From Vibrio sp. Isolate32 (lineage in GTDB: Bacteria > Pseudomonadota > Gammaproteobacteria > Enterobacterales > Vibrionaceae), in NCBI RefSeq assembly GCF_022397955.1, contig NZ_JAKEUQ010000003.1, positions 2,499 to 66,498 on the forward strand: a stretch of 64,000 nucleotides of DNA, given 5' to 3'. Below are positions 28,948 to 37,652 of the stretch, one piece after another. The position numbers and the translations under genes were made by a program. Below the pieces are notes generated by a model that saw only the letters and a list, made by a program, of their open reading frames with translations, ran no database searches and was not told the origin of the DNA. Positions within the stretch are counted from its first letter, which is position 1. The number at the start of each line of letters is the position of its first letter.

Positions 28948-29022
28948 TTAAGTCGGATATTGTTCGCAAGTATAACCTGTTGAACTGCATGCAGCGGCGA
29001 AGATTGCTAGAAATATTTTCAT
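28948..29022 (-). CDS. Possible tiny lipoprotein, 24 residues
   Basis: Minus-strand ORF starting at ATG 29022 with GGGAG six bases upstream. The product MKIFLAIFAAACSSTGYTCE... has a short basic-hydrophobic leader, then a lipobox-like AAAC at Cys12, giving a mature peptide of only 13 residues with a second Cys. No homolog is recalled. It may be real, the stump of a truncated lipoprotein gene, or chance; it lies between an IS4 relic and yqgF, a place where debris is likely. Apart from it and the relic, 28335-29120 holds nothing I recognise. Confidence 0.35.
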   Translation of the reverse strand: MKIFLAIFAAACSSTGYTCEQYPT

Positions 29023-29120
29023 ATAAACTCCCACGCCCTTATTATGAATTGCTCTTGCACTACGGCGTGAAGTTCGTGTGGGGCCATAAGTTGGCTCAAA
29101 TTTTAATCGATGAGTTTTTA

Positions 29121-29543
29121 CTAAGAATATTGTGCTTCAAACCAACTTTCTAGGATAACAACGGCGGATTGGTTATCGATATTGCCTTTGCTTAGTGCTT
29201 TATAGCCACCTATTTTGAATAGTTCAGCTCTTGCTTCTGTGGTCGATAGTCTTTCATCATGAAGTTCAACATCGACACCAAAACGCCCTTTAAGGCGATT
29301 GGCAAACTTCTTTGCTCTAGGTGTAATGGCTGCTAGACCTTTACCATGAAGGTCTGTGGGAAGGCCAACCACAATAAGATTCGGCTGCCACTCCTTGATT
29401 TGCTTTTCGATGTCGTCCCAATTTGGGATGCCATCATTGGCTTTAAAAGCTTTCAGAGGGCTTGCTGTGCCCGTTATTTCTTGTCCTATCGCACTACCGA
29501 TACTTTTCGTACCGTAGTCAAATGCCATAATTGTTCTTGACAT
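29121..29543 (-). CDS. yqgF: Pre-16S rRNA nuclease YqgF/RuvX
   Basis: A 140-residue RNase H-fold protein beginning [20 protein letters not shown] (first catalytic Asp in [10 protein letters not shown]), with the second acidic motif in VVGLPTD and the last in [10 protein letters not shown]. YqgF processes the 5' end of 16S rRNA and resembles Holliday-junction resolvases. It follows yqgE with 48 bases between, matching the conserved gshB-yqgE-yqgF order. Confidence 0.95.
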   Translation of the reverse strand: MSRTIMAFDYGTKSIGSAIGQEITGTASPLKAFKANDGIPNWDDIEKQIKEWQPNLIVVGLPTDLHGKGLAAITPRAKKFANRLKGRFGVDVELHDERLSTTEARAELFKIGGYKALSKGNIDNQSAVVILESWFEAQYS

Positions 29544-29591
29544 GGAGCTTCCAAATTTATCTGTGTTTGAGAGTTTATTTGCTGATTTGAG

Positions 29592-30155
29592 CTAGGCGTG
29601 ACCAGCTTCTGCTGAGAGCTGAGCCGCATTAATGCCTAACATCTGCACGGCGACTTTCCAGCGGTCTGAAATCGGTGTATCGAAGATGACCTTCGGATCC
29701 GCTTCAACGGTTAGCCATGAGTTCTCGGTCAGTTCTATTTCCAGTTGCCCCGGTTCCCATCCAGCATAGCCAAGTGCGACCAAGTAGTGTACCGGCTCAT
29801 CTTCGGTACCTAACACCATCAAGATATCTTTTGAGGTTGTCACCGAGATTTGATCTGTCATGCTGATGCTGGATTGATAGCTGCCTTTAGGTTTATGTAA
29901 AATAAACCCGCGGTCTTCTGCGACTGGCCCACCATTCAATACTGGCTTATCAAGACTTGCTTGATTGGATTTCGGTTGTTCAGAATCAACCTCAACTTGC
30001 TTAAGCATACTGCCGACAGTGACATCGATAGGAGCGTTGATCATTAAGCCCATTGCGCCTTCGTCGTTGTGTTCACAAAGGTAGATCACCGAGTTTTGAA
30101 AGTATGGGTCTTTCATTCCGGGCATAGCAACCAGAAAGTGGTTCGTTAAATTCAT
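29592..30155 (-). CDS. yqgE: UPF0301/AlgH family protein YqgE
   Basis: A 187-residue protein of the YqgE/AlgH family: [20 protein letters not shown] at the start, then [16 protein letters not shown], and [18 protein letters not shown] near the end are the family's conserved blocks. Its biochemical function is unknown; Pseudomonas AlgH influences alginate production. It forms a unit with yqgF downstream. Confidence 0.94.
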   Translation of the reverse strand: MNLTNHFLVAMPGMKDPYFQNSVIYLCEHNDEGAMGLMINAPIDVTVGSMLKQVEVDSEQPKSNQASLDKPVLNGGPVAEDRGFILHKPKGSYQSSISMTDQISVTTSKDILMVLGTEDEPVHYLVALGYAGWEPGQLEIELTENSWLTVEADPKVIFDTPISDRWKVAVQMLGINAAQLSAEAGHA

Positions 30156-30186
30156 AGAGCCTCCTGCCAGTGTATTCTCAGTAAAG

Positions 30187-30213
30187 GGAAAAGAGCGGTG
30201 TAAAGCCGCTCAT
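30187..30213 (-). terminator. Terminator after gshB
   Basis: On the minus strand GAGCGG pairs with CCGCTC (loop CTTTACA), followed by TTTTCCCTTT. It separates gshB from yqgE. Confidence 0.55.
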
Positions 30214-30270
30214 TTATTCTGTGCCTATTACTTCAGTGTTTGCAATCGCAAAGGCTTTCTTTAGTTTAGG

Positions 30271-31221
30271 CTATTTAGTGTTAACGCGACGCTCAATTGC
30301 ATCCATTAATTTCCCCGTAACTGAAATATCAAAAGCGGCTTCAATTTCACGGATACAAGTAGGGCTAGTCACGTTAATTTCAGTCATCTTATCACCGATA
30401 ACATCAAGCCCAACAAAGATTAAGCCTTTCTCTTTTAGTGCAGGAGCAACCGCTCTTGCGATAGCCCAGTCTGTCTCACTTAGCGGACGAGCTTCACCGG
30501 TACCGCCAGCAGCAAGGTTACCTCGAGTTTCCCCTTTTGCAGGAATACGCGCTAGACAGTAAGGCATTGGTTCACCGTCAACCACAAGAATACGCTTATC
30601 ACCATTGCTGATGTCTGGAACAAAGGTTTGTGCCATTGCGTAGTTTTGACCGTGGTTGGTCAGTGTTTCAATGATGACTGATACGTTTGGATCGCCTTCC
30701 TTAACGCGGAAGATAGACGCGCCGCCCATGCCATCCAGTGGTTTAAGGATCACGTCACCGTGCTTCTCACGGAACTCTTTAATCTTCTCCGCTTTACGAG
30801 TCACGATAGTCGTTGGCGTTAGCTCAGGGAACCAAGCTGTGAATAGCTTTTCGTTACAGTCACGTAGGCTTTGTGGTTTGTTCACGATGAGTGCACCGTT
30901 CTCTTCTGCACGCTCAAGAATGTAAGTCGCGTAAATGTACTCTGTATCAAACGGAGGATCTTTACGCATCAGCACTGCATCTAAATCAGCTAGAGCGATC
31001 GTCTGTTCTGACTTGAACTCGTACCAAGCGTTTGGATCTTCTTTTAGTTCAACAACCTTTGTATCAGCAATCGCTACGCCTTGATCTAAGTGTAGATCAT
31101 CCATTTCCATGTAATGGATTTCGTACCCACGACGCTGAGCTTCAAGCATCATGGCAAAGCTAGAGTCTTTTTTGATGTTAATGGATGAAATGGGATCCAT
31201 TACGATGCCAAGTTTGATCAT
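30271..31221 (-). CDS. gshB: Glutathione synthetase GshB
   Basis: ATP-grasp enzyme joining gamma-glutamylcysteine and glycine. The 316-residue protein has the usual length, begins MIKLGIVMDPISSINIKKDS, and contains the ATP-binding KPLDGMGGASIFRV, the segment ILVVDGEPMPYCLARIP and the glycine-rich loop RGNLAAGGTGEARPL, ending with INVTSPTCIREIE. It lies 9 bases after rsmE and is probably cotranscribed with it. Confidence 0.97.
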   Translation of the reverse strand: MIKLGIVMDPISSINIKKDSSFAMMLEAQRRGYEIHYMEMDDLHLDQGVAIADTKVVELKEDPNAWYEFKSEQTIALADLDAVLMRKDPPFDTEYIYATYILERAEENGALIVNKPQSLRDCNEKLFTAWFPELTPTTIVTRKAEKIKEFREKHGDVILKPLDGMGGASIFRVKEGDPNVSVIIETLTNHGQNYAMAQTFVPDISNGDKRILVVDGEPMPYCLARIPAKGETRGNLAAGGTGEARPLSETDWAIARAVAPALKEKGLIFVGLDVIGDKMTEINVTSPTCIREIEAAFDISVTGKLMDAIERRVNTK

Positions 31222-31230
31222 TTTCTTCTC

Positions 31231-31962
31231 CTAGCCTAGATCGCCAAAACGGACTTGTAAGGCAGTAATTGCGGTTAGAGCTGCTGTTTCGGTACGAAGT
31301 ACACGTGGGCCGAGTAGCGTCTCTTCAAATTTGTATTGTTCTGTCATGCCGATTTCTTCAGCGGACAGTCCGCCTTCAGGGCCAATCAATAGACGTACCT
31401 TACTGATGGGTTCTGGAAGGGTATTAATAGAGTATTTTGCGCGAGGGTGCAGGTTCAGCTTTAATGCTTCACTTGGTTCGCTGCACCACTCTTTAAGTTG
31501 CATGATTGGGCGAATAACTGGAACCGTGTTACGGCCAGACTGTTCACATGCTGCGATAGCAATTTTCTGCCACTGCGCGAGTTTTTTCTCGAAGCGCTTA
31601 GTATCAAGTTTAACGCCGCAGCGCTCTGAAATCAGAGGAGTGATGGTGTTTACACCAAGCTCAACCGACTTCTGGATTGTGAACTCCATTTTGTCGCCAC
31701 GTGAAATCACTTGTCCCAGATGTAAGTCTAATGGAGATTCACTGCTGCGCTCGATTCGCTCAGTAACATTAACCGTGACATTCTTCTTTGATACCTCAGT
31801 GATTGTCGCTGGAAATTCAGCACCGCTGCCATCAAAAAGAAGAACTTCTTGACCTTCTTTCATGCGAAGGACACGACCAACATGACCCGCGGCATCTTCG
31901 CCTAAAGCGAGTGAACCTAGCTGATGAATGCGTTCTGGATGATGGATACGAGGGATTCTCAT
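31231..31962 (-). CDS. rsmE: 16S rRNA m3U1498 methyltransferase RsmE
   Basis: SPOUT-class methyltransferase for U1498 of 16S rRNA. The 243-residue protein begins [16 protein letters not shown], has an N-terminal PUA-like part and the SAM-binding trefoil-knot motifs [13 protein letters not shown] and [16 protein letters not shown]. First gene of the rsmE-gshB pair; divergent from the uncharacterised lipoprotein gene. Confidence 0.96.
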   Translation of the reverse strand: MRIPRIHHPERIHQLGSLALGEDAAGHVGRVLRMKEGQEVLLFDGSGAEFPATITEVSKKNVTVNVTERIERSSESPLDLHLGQVISRGDKMEFTIQKSVELGVNTITPLISERCGVKLDTKRFEKKLAQWQKIAIAACEQSGRNTVPVIRPIMQLKEWCSEPSEALKLNLHPRAKYSINTLPEPISKVRLLIGPEGGLSAEEIGMTEQYKFEETLLGPRVLRTETAALTAITALQVRFGDLG

Positions 31963-32156
31963 GCTGGTAAACCTATAAATATGTTCATTTGGGTATTTTG
32001 TCTCTGCCTAACATGGATGCTAAGTAAAGAAAAAACAAGTAGCGAACAAAAATAGGCGAGAGATCTTATCCTTATGATTTAGAGTTTGAGATTTATAAAG
32101 CCAATAAATATAATCCAACCGATTAAATGTAAGTATGATTGATAAAGGCTTTATCT

Positions 32157-33503
32157 ATGTGTTGTATGAAAAGACGTTCTATTTTAACGTGTGCAGTCAG
32201 TGGCTTGCTCTTGGCGGGTTGTGGTGGTGGATCGGATTCATCTTCCGATGTTCCCGCTAGTATCGTGTCACCTAATGTGAACGGAACGCCAAGTTTAGCG
32301 TCTGTTTCGACTTACCAAACCACAAGTATGTCGAAGGATATTGAAGAATGTGCAAGAGCTTTTTTAACAAACAACTCTTGTGATTTATCGTTAATAAAGC
32401 CTCTTGGTTTTAACCAAGTAAACGTGACTATTGAGCAGGTACGGGAACGATTGGTGGTTTCTCACCAATGGATGGCTGATAGTTTTATTGAAGCATTAGA
32501 AGAAATTAATGATCAAGACTTACTGAACCTTTTCAAACCATTGAACAGTATTGTGATTAGCTATGATATCCGTCCATCATTTTATACAACGTCTACAGCA
32601 TCAATGTACATAGATCCTAAGTATGTGTGGCGTAGTAAAAATGAGTGGGATTCCATACATAAGCAAGAAGATTATCGAAATGATTTTCAAACAGAATTTC
32701 AATTTGATAAAGCTCAACGATACGTCCATGAAACGACAAATAACTACGTATCTTATTCAAATACCTACACATCGTTACAGAATGAATCGAGAGATGCGAG
32801 TCATATCGCCCCAGGATTATTTAGACTTCTTTCTCATGAATTAGCGCACGCGAATGATTTCTTACAAGAGCACGATCTTACTCAAATTCCTTCCTCTGGA
32901 TATATAGATAATTATATTCACCCATTAAAAAAATTGAACAATGAGCTTATTGAGAGAGACCCTTTAAGTTCGAATCTTCTGGATAAAGCAGCTAAAATCG
33001 CTTTTCGAGGTGATTCCATGACAAACGAAATCAGGCTGCTCACTGGAGAGGCTGCTGGGTATGAATTTGAGGCCGATAAAGCAGCGGCATTTTATTCGTA
33101 CTCAAGTCCTGCTGAGGATGTGGCTATGCTTTTTGAAGCTTACATGATGTACAAAAAGTACCGCGCTTTGTCTGATGTCGCTTTTATTAGTATCCCACAA
33201 ATAGAAGATTATTCATGTAACGACTGGAAAGTACAGTGGGGCCAACGTTCTCGTTTATCTGATAACGGTGTTCGAGATCGAGCCGTGTTTGTTGCTAGTG
33301 GTATATTGGGTAAGTCAGAATTGACGATTAGAACTGAACTCGCTTCTCTTCCTGCAGCCCCTGAAATGTTGAGAGTTGGGCAGGGTTGGTGTTCAAGTCA
33401 AAAAATAATGAATGTGAATCCTGAATCACGATCAATTATTTCGTCTGAGTCCATGACTGGTTTTAGTGACAATACTCGTTATCTAGAAGATTTAGAAAAT
33501 TAA
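32157..33503 (+). CDS. Putative lipoprotein with HELAH zinc-protease motif
   Basis: I do not recognise this protein. From ATG 32157 (AAGG eight bases upstream) it has 448 residues; ATG 32166 or TTG 32139 are alternatives. A lipoprotein signal is clear: basic start, hydrophobic stretch, LLLAGC with Cys22, then a Gly/Ser linker (GGGSDSSSD). At ~225-231 lies SHELAHAND, a textbook HExxH zinc motif; about 70 residues later E-rich segment EAAGYEFEADKAA could supply a third ligand as in gluzincins. Six or more cysteines occur in the mature part, fitting an exported protein. Codon use is visibly more A/T-rich than its neighbours and it interrupts the otherwise conserved rsmE-endA order, both pointing to acquisition by transfer. 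Predicted: envelope-anchored metallopeptidase, substrate unknown. Confidence 0.75.
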   Translation: MCCMKRRSILTCAVSGLLLAGCGGGSDSSSDVPASIVSPNVNGTPSLASVSTYQTTSMSKDIEECARAFLTNNSCDLSLIKPLGFNQVNVTIEQVRERLVVSHQWMADSFIEALEEINDQDLLNLFKPLNSIVISYDIRPSFYTTSTASMYIDPKYVWRSKNEWDSIHKQEDYRNDFQTEFQFDKAQRYVHETTNNYVSYSNTYTSLQNESRDASHIAPGLFRLLSHELAHANDFLQEHDLTQIPSSGYIDNYIHPLKKLNNELIERDPLSSNLLDKAAKIAFRGDSMTNEIRLLTGEAAGYEFEADKAAAFYSYSSPAEDVAMLFEAYMMYKKYRALSDVAFISIPQIEDYSCNDWKVQWGQRSRLSDNGVRDRAVFVASGILGKSELTIRTELASLPAAPEMLRVGQGWCSSQKIMNVNPESRSIISSESMTGFSDNTRYLEDLEN

Positions 33504-33570
33504 AGTTAATAATAGATCATTAAAAGTGATTGTGTCCCTGTGTAACAAGGGCCTTTTATTTTACTGGCTA

Positions 33571-34302
33571 TTACTTACAGCTTTCATATACAAATGGGTT
33601 GTGATTCCCTTGAATGGCAAAGATACGCTCATCACGAGTACATTCCCATTCGTTGACAGGGAACTGTTTATGCCACGCCATCATCAGGTTGGTTTGCTGT
33701 TTAGATAGCTTAAAACCGTACTCTTGGCTCATGTACAGATAAGTTCGTGCGATAGAACCTTTCGCTCTGTCTGGCGGCATTACTTTACGTTGCTTGAAGT
33801 TGACCTGCATTTCACACTGGCCATAACTTACTCCATCCACACCATTCCACTGACTGAAATTGTAGTTGGAGCGATCTCCATTAACCTCACCAATCGCCGG
33901 CGTCAAGTTGTGAAGATCGGCCTCCATGGATTTGAACACCTTGTCATTGCGGGTACAGTTTTTACGCCCGCCATCTTGCCAGCATTGACGCTGGTGGCCG
34001 AATTGCCAAGCGGGAACGATGTGCTCCCATTCAATTCGACTGGCACGTTTTTGCTGCTTTCGCACTTGATAGCCACAGCCGTCAAGGTCTGGAATGCCTT
34101 TCTTTTTGTCTTTCCATGTTATGTCACAGCCACAATAAAATGACGTTGGGTGATCAAGGTAAATCTTCACGGCTTCTTTTTTTGCTTTAGAGAACGAGCT
34201 CGGTGGCGTAGCTAAAACACTTTGAGTTACCAGTAGGCCAAATACTATCGATAAGTAAAAAGACACAGACAGCCCAAATGACTGTAGGGTGAGTTTTTTC
34301 AT
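33571..34302 (-). CDS. endA: Periplasmic/secreted endonuclease I (Dns/EndA)
   Basis: Non-specific DNase of the EndA/Vvn/Dns family. The 243-residue precursor has a signal peptide ending near SVLA, several cysteines for disulfides ([18 protein letters not shown]), and the beta-beta-alpha metal active site [17 protein letters not shown] with the catalytic His and later Asn/His-rich [19 protein letters not shown]. In vibrios this enzyme degrades extracellular DNA and limits transformation. Located between the lipoprotein gene and sprT, with the E. coli order sprT-endA-rsmE kept. Confidence 0.96.
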   Translation of the reverse strand: MKKLTLQSFGLSVSFYLSIVFGLLVTQSVLATPPSSFSKAKKEAVKIYLDHPTSFYCGCDITWKDKKKGIPDLDGCGYQVRKQQKRASRIEWEHIVPAWQFGHQRQCWQDGGRKNCTRNDKVFKSMEADLHNLTPAIGEVNGDRSNYNFSQWNGVDGVSYGQCEMQVNFKQRKVMPPDRAKGSIARTYLYMSQEYGFKLSKQQTNLMMAWHKQFPVNEWECTRDERIFAIQGNHNPFVYESCK

Positions 34303-34398
34303 AGGAAAAGACTGATAAAAGTATGATAAATATCAGTCTAGCACTTAAATGATAGATCTATCTGTAATATTTGTGTGAAAGAATCAATCAATCCGTCA

Positions 34399-34899
34399 TT
34401 AGTTTAGTTGAGTGCCCGTAAAAGCTAAGGTTTGCTGGCACAGCTGGCAGCGGTAGGTCGATTGATTTCGAAGTACTTTGTTGTGTCGTCTGATTGATAA
34501 TGGGTAAGTGGTGCACTCACATCGATATTCAAAGGTTTTCCCTTGAACTGAAGCGATTTCAAAGCTGTGAGTTGTTCTGGCCGGCACGTTGAATACTTTT
34601 TCCATCACGTATTTCCACTCATTTCCGTGAGGCCTAACACGTCCGAAAACCTGATGCGTGATTAGGTGGGCGAGTTCATGCGGCACAACTTCGTTGATGA
34701 AGGCGTCTTCATTTTCAGAAAATAGTACGTGGTTGAGCTTAATTTCGTTGAGCTGAAGGTAGGCCTTTCCCGCCGCTTTGCCTCTTAACTTGAAGGTGAT
34801 AGTTGGGTGTGGAAATTCACGAGAGAAATGCTGTTTGGCGATAGCTAGGCATTCGGCCAGTTTCTTATTTACTCTGTGCTGTTGCGGGGTGTAAGACAA
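34399..34899 (-). CDS. sprT: SprT-family zinc metalloprotein
   Basis: A 166-residue SprT-domain protein. The zinc motif VPHELAHLITH lies near residue 70, preceded by LKLRGKAAGKAYLQLNEI-type strands (here KLRGKAAGKAYLQL), and a C-terminal zinc ribbon with CECTTY and YRCQLCQQTL. The family resembles eukaryotic Spartan but the E. coli role is unclear. It is cytoplasmic (no signal). Shares its HELAH pentapeptide with the nearby lipoprotein, but the two are otherwise dissimilar. Confidence 0.93.
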   Translation of the reverse strand: MSYTPQQHRVNKKLAECLAIAKQHFSREFPHPTITFKLRGKAAGKAYLQLNEIKLNHVLFSENEDAFINEVVPHELAHLITHQVFGRVRPHGNEWKYVMEKVFNVPARTTHSFEIASVQGKTFEYRCECTTYPLSIRRHNKVLRNQSTYRCQLCQQTLAFTGTQLN

Positions 34900-34913
34900 A
34901 CGTTGTTAACTCC

Positions 34914-34949
34914 AAAAAAAGACCTCAGCACTTTAGCTGAGGTTTCATC
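34914..34949 (-). terminator. Terminator between DUF2189 gene and sprT
   Basis: On the minus strand AAACCTCAGC and GCTGAGGTCTTT form a stem with loop TAAAGT, followed by TTTTTTT. Confidence 0.88.
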
Positions 34950-34978
34950 ATAACATTGCTCGTTAGTCTGGCGACTAC

Positions 34979-35776
34979 TTAGACGTGATGTTTTTTCTTG
35001 ATGATTTCGTGATAAGCATGCCATGTACCGTAGCCAAGTAGAGGCATGGTGGCGATCATACCGATGCCGTAGGTGGCAAAGCCAACCAAAATGCCGGCAC
35101 AGATAATGCTCGCCCATACGACCATCGCAGGGATATTTGATTTCACCGCATTGAAGCTGGTGAAGATTGCACTCATCACGTCAACGCGTCGTTCCATCAT
35201 TAATGGGATAGAGAAAGCAGAGATACTAAATATCAAGCTAGCGATAACAAAACCAATCACAGAACCCGTGATTAAGAAGGGAGCGAACTCAGTCAATGGT
35301 GCGCCTTGCACTGAAGGGTAGAGCGCGTGTAATAATGCCGCGATACGCATCCAGAATATCATCGCGACCATTAACACAATCGCAAAGGCCCATTGTTGGG
35401 TAGAGTTCCGTGTGATGGCTTTCATCGAGTGCAGTAGGCTAGCGTTGTGCCCTTTTTCTCTTTCCCAAGCTGCATCATACAAGCCCAGAGCAAGGAACGG
35501 TCCTATTAGCATATACACGATCAAGCTTGGCATCACGACCAAGTGTGTTCCTTGCCATTGGACAAGTTGAACAATGGCGATTGCCGCTGCCATAAAGCAC
35601 AAACCGTAAAACACACTGATTAACGGCATTCTCACTAAGTCATGTAAAGCAAGTGACAACCAATGAAAGGGTGCGGAAATACTGATTTGGTTGCAAGGAA
35701 TGGTGCGAGCGTAATCCTTATCGCTGACCTTGTGTTTTTTATCGTCCAGTTCTGATTTGTGTGCGGAATGAGGCAT
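34979..35776 (-). CDS. DUF2189 integral membrane protein
   Basis: A 265-residue protein with about six membrane segments and a short basic C terminus (EIIKKKHHV). The segments APFHWLSLALHDL, GPFLALGLYDAAWEREKG and ATMPLLGYGTWHAY are characteristic of the DUF2189 (COG5473) family of predicted inner-membrane proteins, whose function is unknown. It stands where E. coli has galP, between sprT and metK. Strong ribosome site GGGGGAT before ATG 35776. Confidence 0.85.
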   Translation of the reverse strand: MPHSAHKSELDDKKHKVSDKDYARTIPCNQISISAPFHWLSLALHDLVRMPLISVFYGLCFMAAAIAIVQLVQWQGTHLVVMPSLIVYMLIGPFLALGLYDAAWEREKGHNASLLHSMKAITRNSTQQWAFAIVLMVAMIFWMRIAALLHALYPSVQGAPLTEFAPFLITGSVIGFVIASLIFSISAFSIPLMMERRVDVMSAIFTSFNAVKSNIPAMVVWASIICAGILVGFATYGIGMIATMPLLGYGTWHAYHEIIKKKHHV

Positions 35777-36090
35777 AGATCCCCCTAGTTAAATAACGTC
35801 CTAGTTATAATTCCATAAGGCTCATCGATGTGGCTTGTGTGAGAGTTATGGTGTTGAGCTAAATTGCTCTCTGTCATCCCAGTTATTGTTCTAGCGTGCA
35901 TTTAACGAGTGTTATCAGACTGAATTAATTTAAGTTAAATGTGAGCTTCATCGCTTAGGAGTTACCTTAACTATTGTCAGTAGTGCTAGAAAACACAAAT
36001 TTTCAGCGGCTTTTTATACTAAGTGGTGAACGGTAAAAAGGGCTATGGGGAAAGGTATTGTGAGTGAAAGTTCGGTAAGTACATAAAAAT
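35777..36090. other. Intergenic gap without recognisable gene
   Basis: About 310 bases between the DUF2189 start and the metK terminator. I see no ORF with coding character, no RNA gene and no strong repeat; it should contain the promoter of the DUF2189 gene. Confidence 0.5.
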
Positions 36091-36121
36091 AAAGCCCTTA
36101 CTAAGCAGTAAGGGCTTTAAA
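36083..36121 (-). terminator. Terminator of metK
   Basis: AAAGCCCTTACT and AGTAAGGGCTTT form a perfect 12-bp stem (loop AAGC), followed on the minus strand by ATTTTTATG. Confidence 0.9.
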
Positions 36122-36143
36122 GAAACAAATCGCAGTGGCTAAA

Positions 36144-37298
36144 TTATTTTAGGCCAGCGAAGTCCGCAAGGATTGCTGCTTTGTCAGTCGATTCCCAAGG
36201 GAACTCTTCACGACCAAAGTGGCCGTATGCAGAAGTCTGCTTGTAGATAGGCTGAAGAAGGTTCAGCATCTCTTGAAGACCGTATGGGCGTAGGTCGAAG
36301 TTTTGACGAACGGCTTCAATGATGATTTCGTGAGCTACTTTTTCAGTACCAAACGTTTCAACCATTATAGATGTTGGATCAGCAACACCGATAGCGTACG
36401 ACAGTTGAATCTCACAACGATCAGCCATGCCTGCAGCAACGATGTTTTTCGCAACATAACGTGCTGCGTATGCTGCAGAACGGTCAACTTTTGATGGATC
36501 TTTACCAGAAAACGCACCGCCACCGTGACGTGCTGCACCGCCGTAGGTATCAACGATGATCTTACGACCAGTTAAACCACAGTCACCCATTGGGCCACCG
36601 ATTACGAAACGGCCTGTTGGGTTGATGAAGAAGTTAGTGTCTTTGTTGATCCACTCAGTAGGAAGTACTGGCTTGATGATCTCTTCCATTACTGCTTCAC
36701 GTAGATCTGGTGTTGTTACTGAATCGCAGTGTTGAGTCGAAAGAACAACAGCGTCAATACCAACGATCTTACCTTGGTCGTATTGGAACGTAACTTGAGA
36801 TTTCGCATCTGGGCGAAGGAAGTCAAGTTTACCGCTCTTACGTACTTCAGCTTGCTTCTTAACAAGAAGGTGAGAGTAAGTAATTGGAGCTGGCATTAGG
36901 ATAGCTGTTTCGTTAGTCGCGTAACCAAACATGATGCCTTGGTCGCCTGCGCCTTGCTCTTTAGGGTCTTCCTTATCAACACCTTGGTTGATGTCTGGAG
37001 ACTGCTTACCGATTGTGTTTAGAACAGCACAAGAGTCAGCGTCAAAGCCCATATCAGAATGAACATAACCAATATCACGTACTGTTTCACGAGTGATTTC
37101 TTCGATATCAACCCATGCAGACGTTGTTACTTCACCGCCAACCATAACCATGCCGGTTTTAACGTAAGTCTCACAAGCAACACGTGCTTTTGGATCTTGT
37201 TCCAAGATGGCATCAAGAACAGCATCAGAGATTTGGTCTGCAATTTTATCTGGATGGCCTTCTGAAACAGATTCAGAAGTGAATAGGTGCTTAGCCAT
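36144..37298 (-). CDS. metK: S-adenosylmethionine synthetase MetK
   Basis: Makes SAM from methionine and ATP. ATG 37298 ([27 protein letters not shown] upstream) gives 384 residues, exactly the E. coli length; an upstream in-frame extension to 37361 is not conserved. Family motifs: [31 protein letters not shown] and the P-loop-like [20 protein letters not shown] tandem MetJ-like operator lies 83 bases upstream, indicating repression by methionine/SAM. Divergent from tkt. Confidence 0.98.
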   Translation of the reverse strand: MAKHLFTSESVSEGHPDKIADQISDAVLDAILEQDPKARVACETYVKTGMVMVGGEVTTSAWVDIEEITRETVRDIGYVHSDMGFDADSCAVLNTIGKQSPDINQGVDKEDPKEQGAGDQGIMFGYATNETAILMPAPITYSHLLVKKQAEVRKSGKLDFLRPDAKSQVTFQYDQGKIVGIDAVVLSTQHCDSVTTPDLREAVMEEIIKPVLPTEWINKDTNFFINPTGRFVIGGPMGDCGLTGRKIIVDTYGGAARHGGGAFSGKDPSKVDRSAAYAARYVAKNIVAAGMADRCEIQLSYAIGVADPTSIMVETFGTEKVAHEIIIEAVRQNFDLRPYGLQEMLNLLQPIYKQTSAYGHFGREEFPWESTDKAAILADFAGLK

Positions 37299-37380
37299 GA
37301 GAGCTCCACTTTTAGTTTTAGGTGCTAATTTTAGGCGTCGCAAGCTAGGAAGCGCCGCCATTAAATACAGTATATTTTGT

Positions 37381-37404
37381 AGGTGTTTCTACATCTAGAC
37401 GGCT
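37381..37404 (-). promoter_or_regulatory. MetJ-type operator upstream of metK
   Basis: Three consecutive 8-mers, AGGTGTTT, CTACATCT and AGACGGCT, match the met box AGACGTCT at 5, 5 and 7 of 8 positions in correct 8-base register. Tandem imperfect met boxes are the known MetJ binding arrangement, and metK is a standard MetJ target. The site lies in the metK-tkt divergent region. Confidence 0.6.
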
Positions 37405-37652
37405 ATTCTAAATTCCAGCGGTCGAATTACAAGCTCTTTTTTATGATATGTCATAACTAAACGTTTGTGTATCGGTCGAGATAACGTATTACTAAGTGAT
37501 GTAAATGTTCGAAAATTGCGAAAAGTGACCGTTAAAATGCCAGTAAAACGTTTGCAGTCGCTAAAGTCGTTTGAGAGAATATGCGCGCTAATAAAAATGA
37601 AAACTTTAGCATCAATCTCTTTTTTAAATCGCTTATGTACTCAGGAGCAGAC

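Noticed and set aside
34640..34700. Relationship between sprT and the HELAH lipoprotein
   Set aside because: They share only the five-residue zinc motif; length, localisation and remaining sequence differ, so I do not treat them as paralogs.
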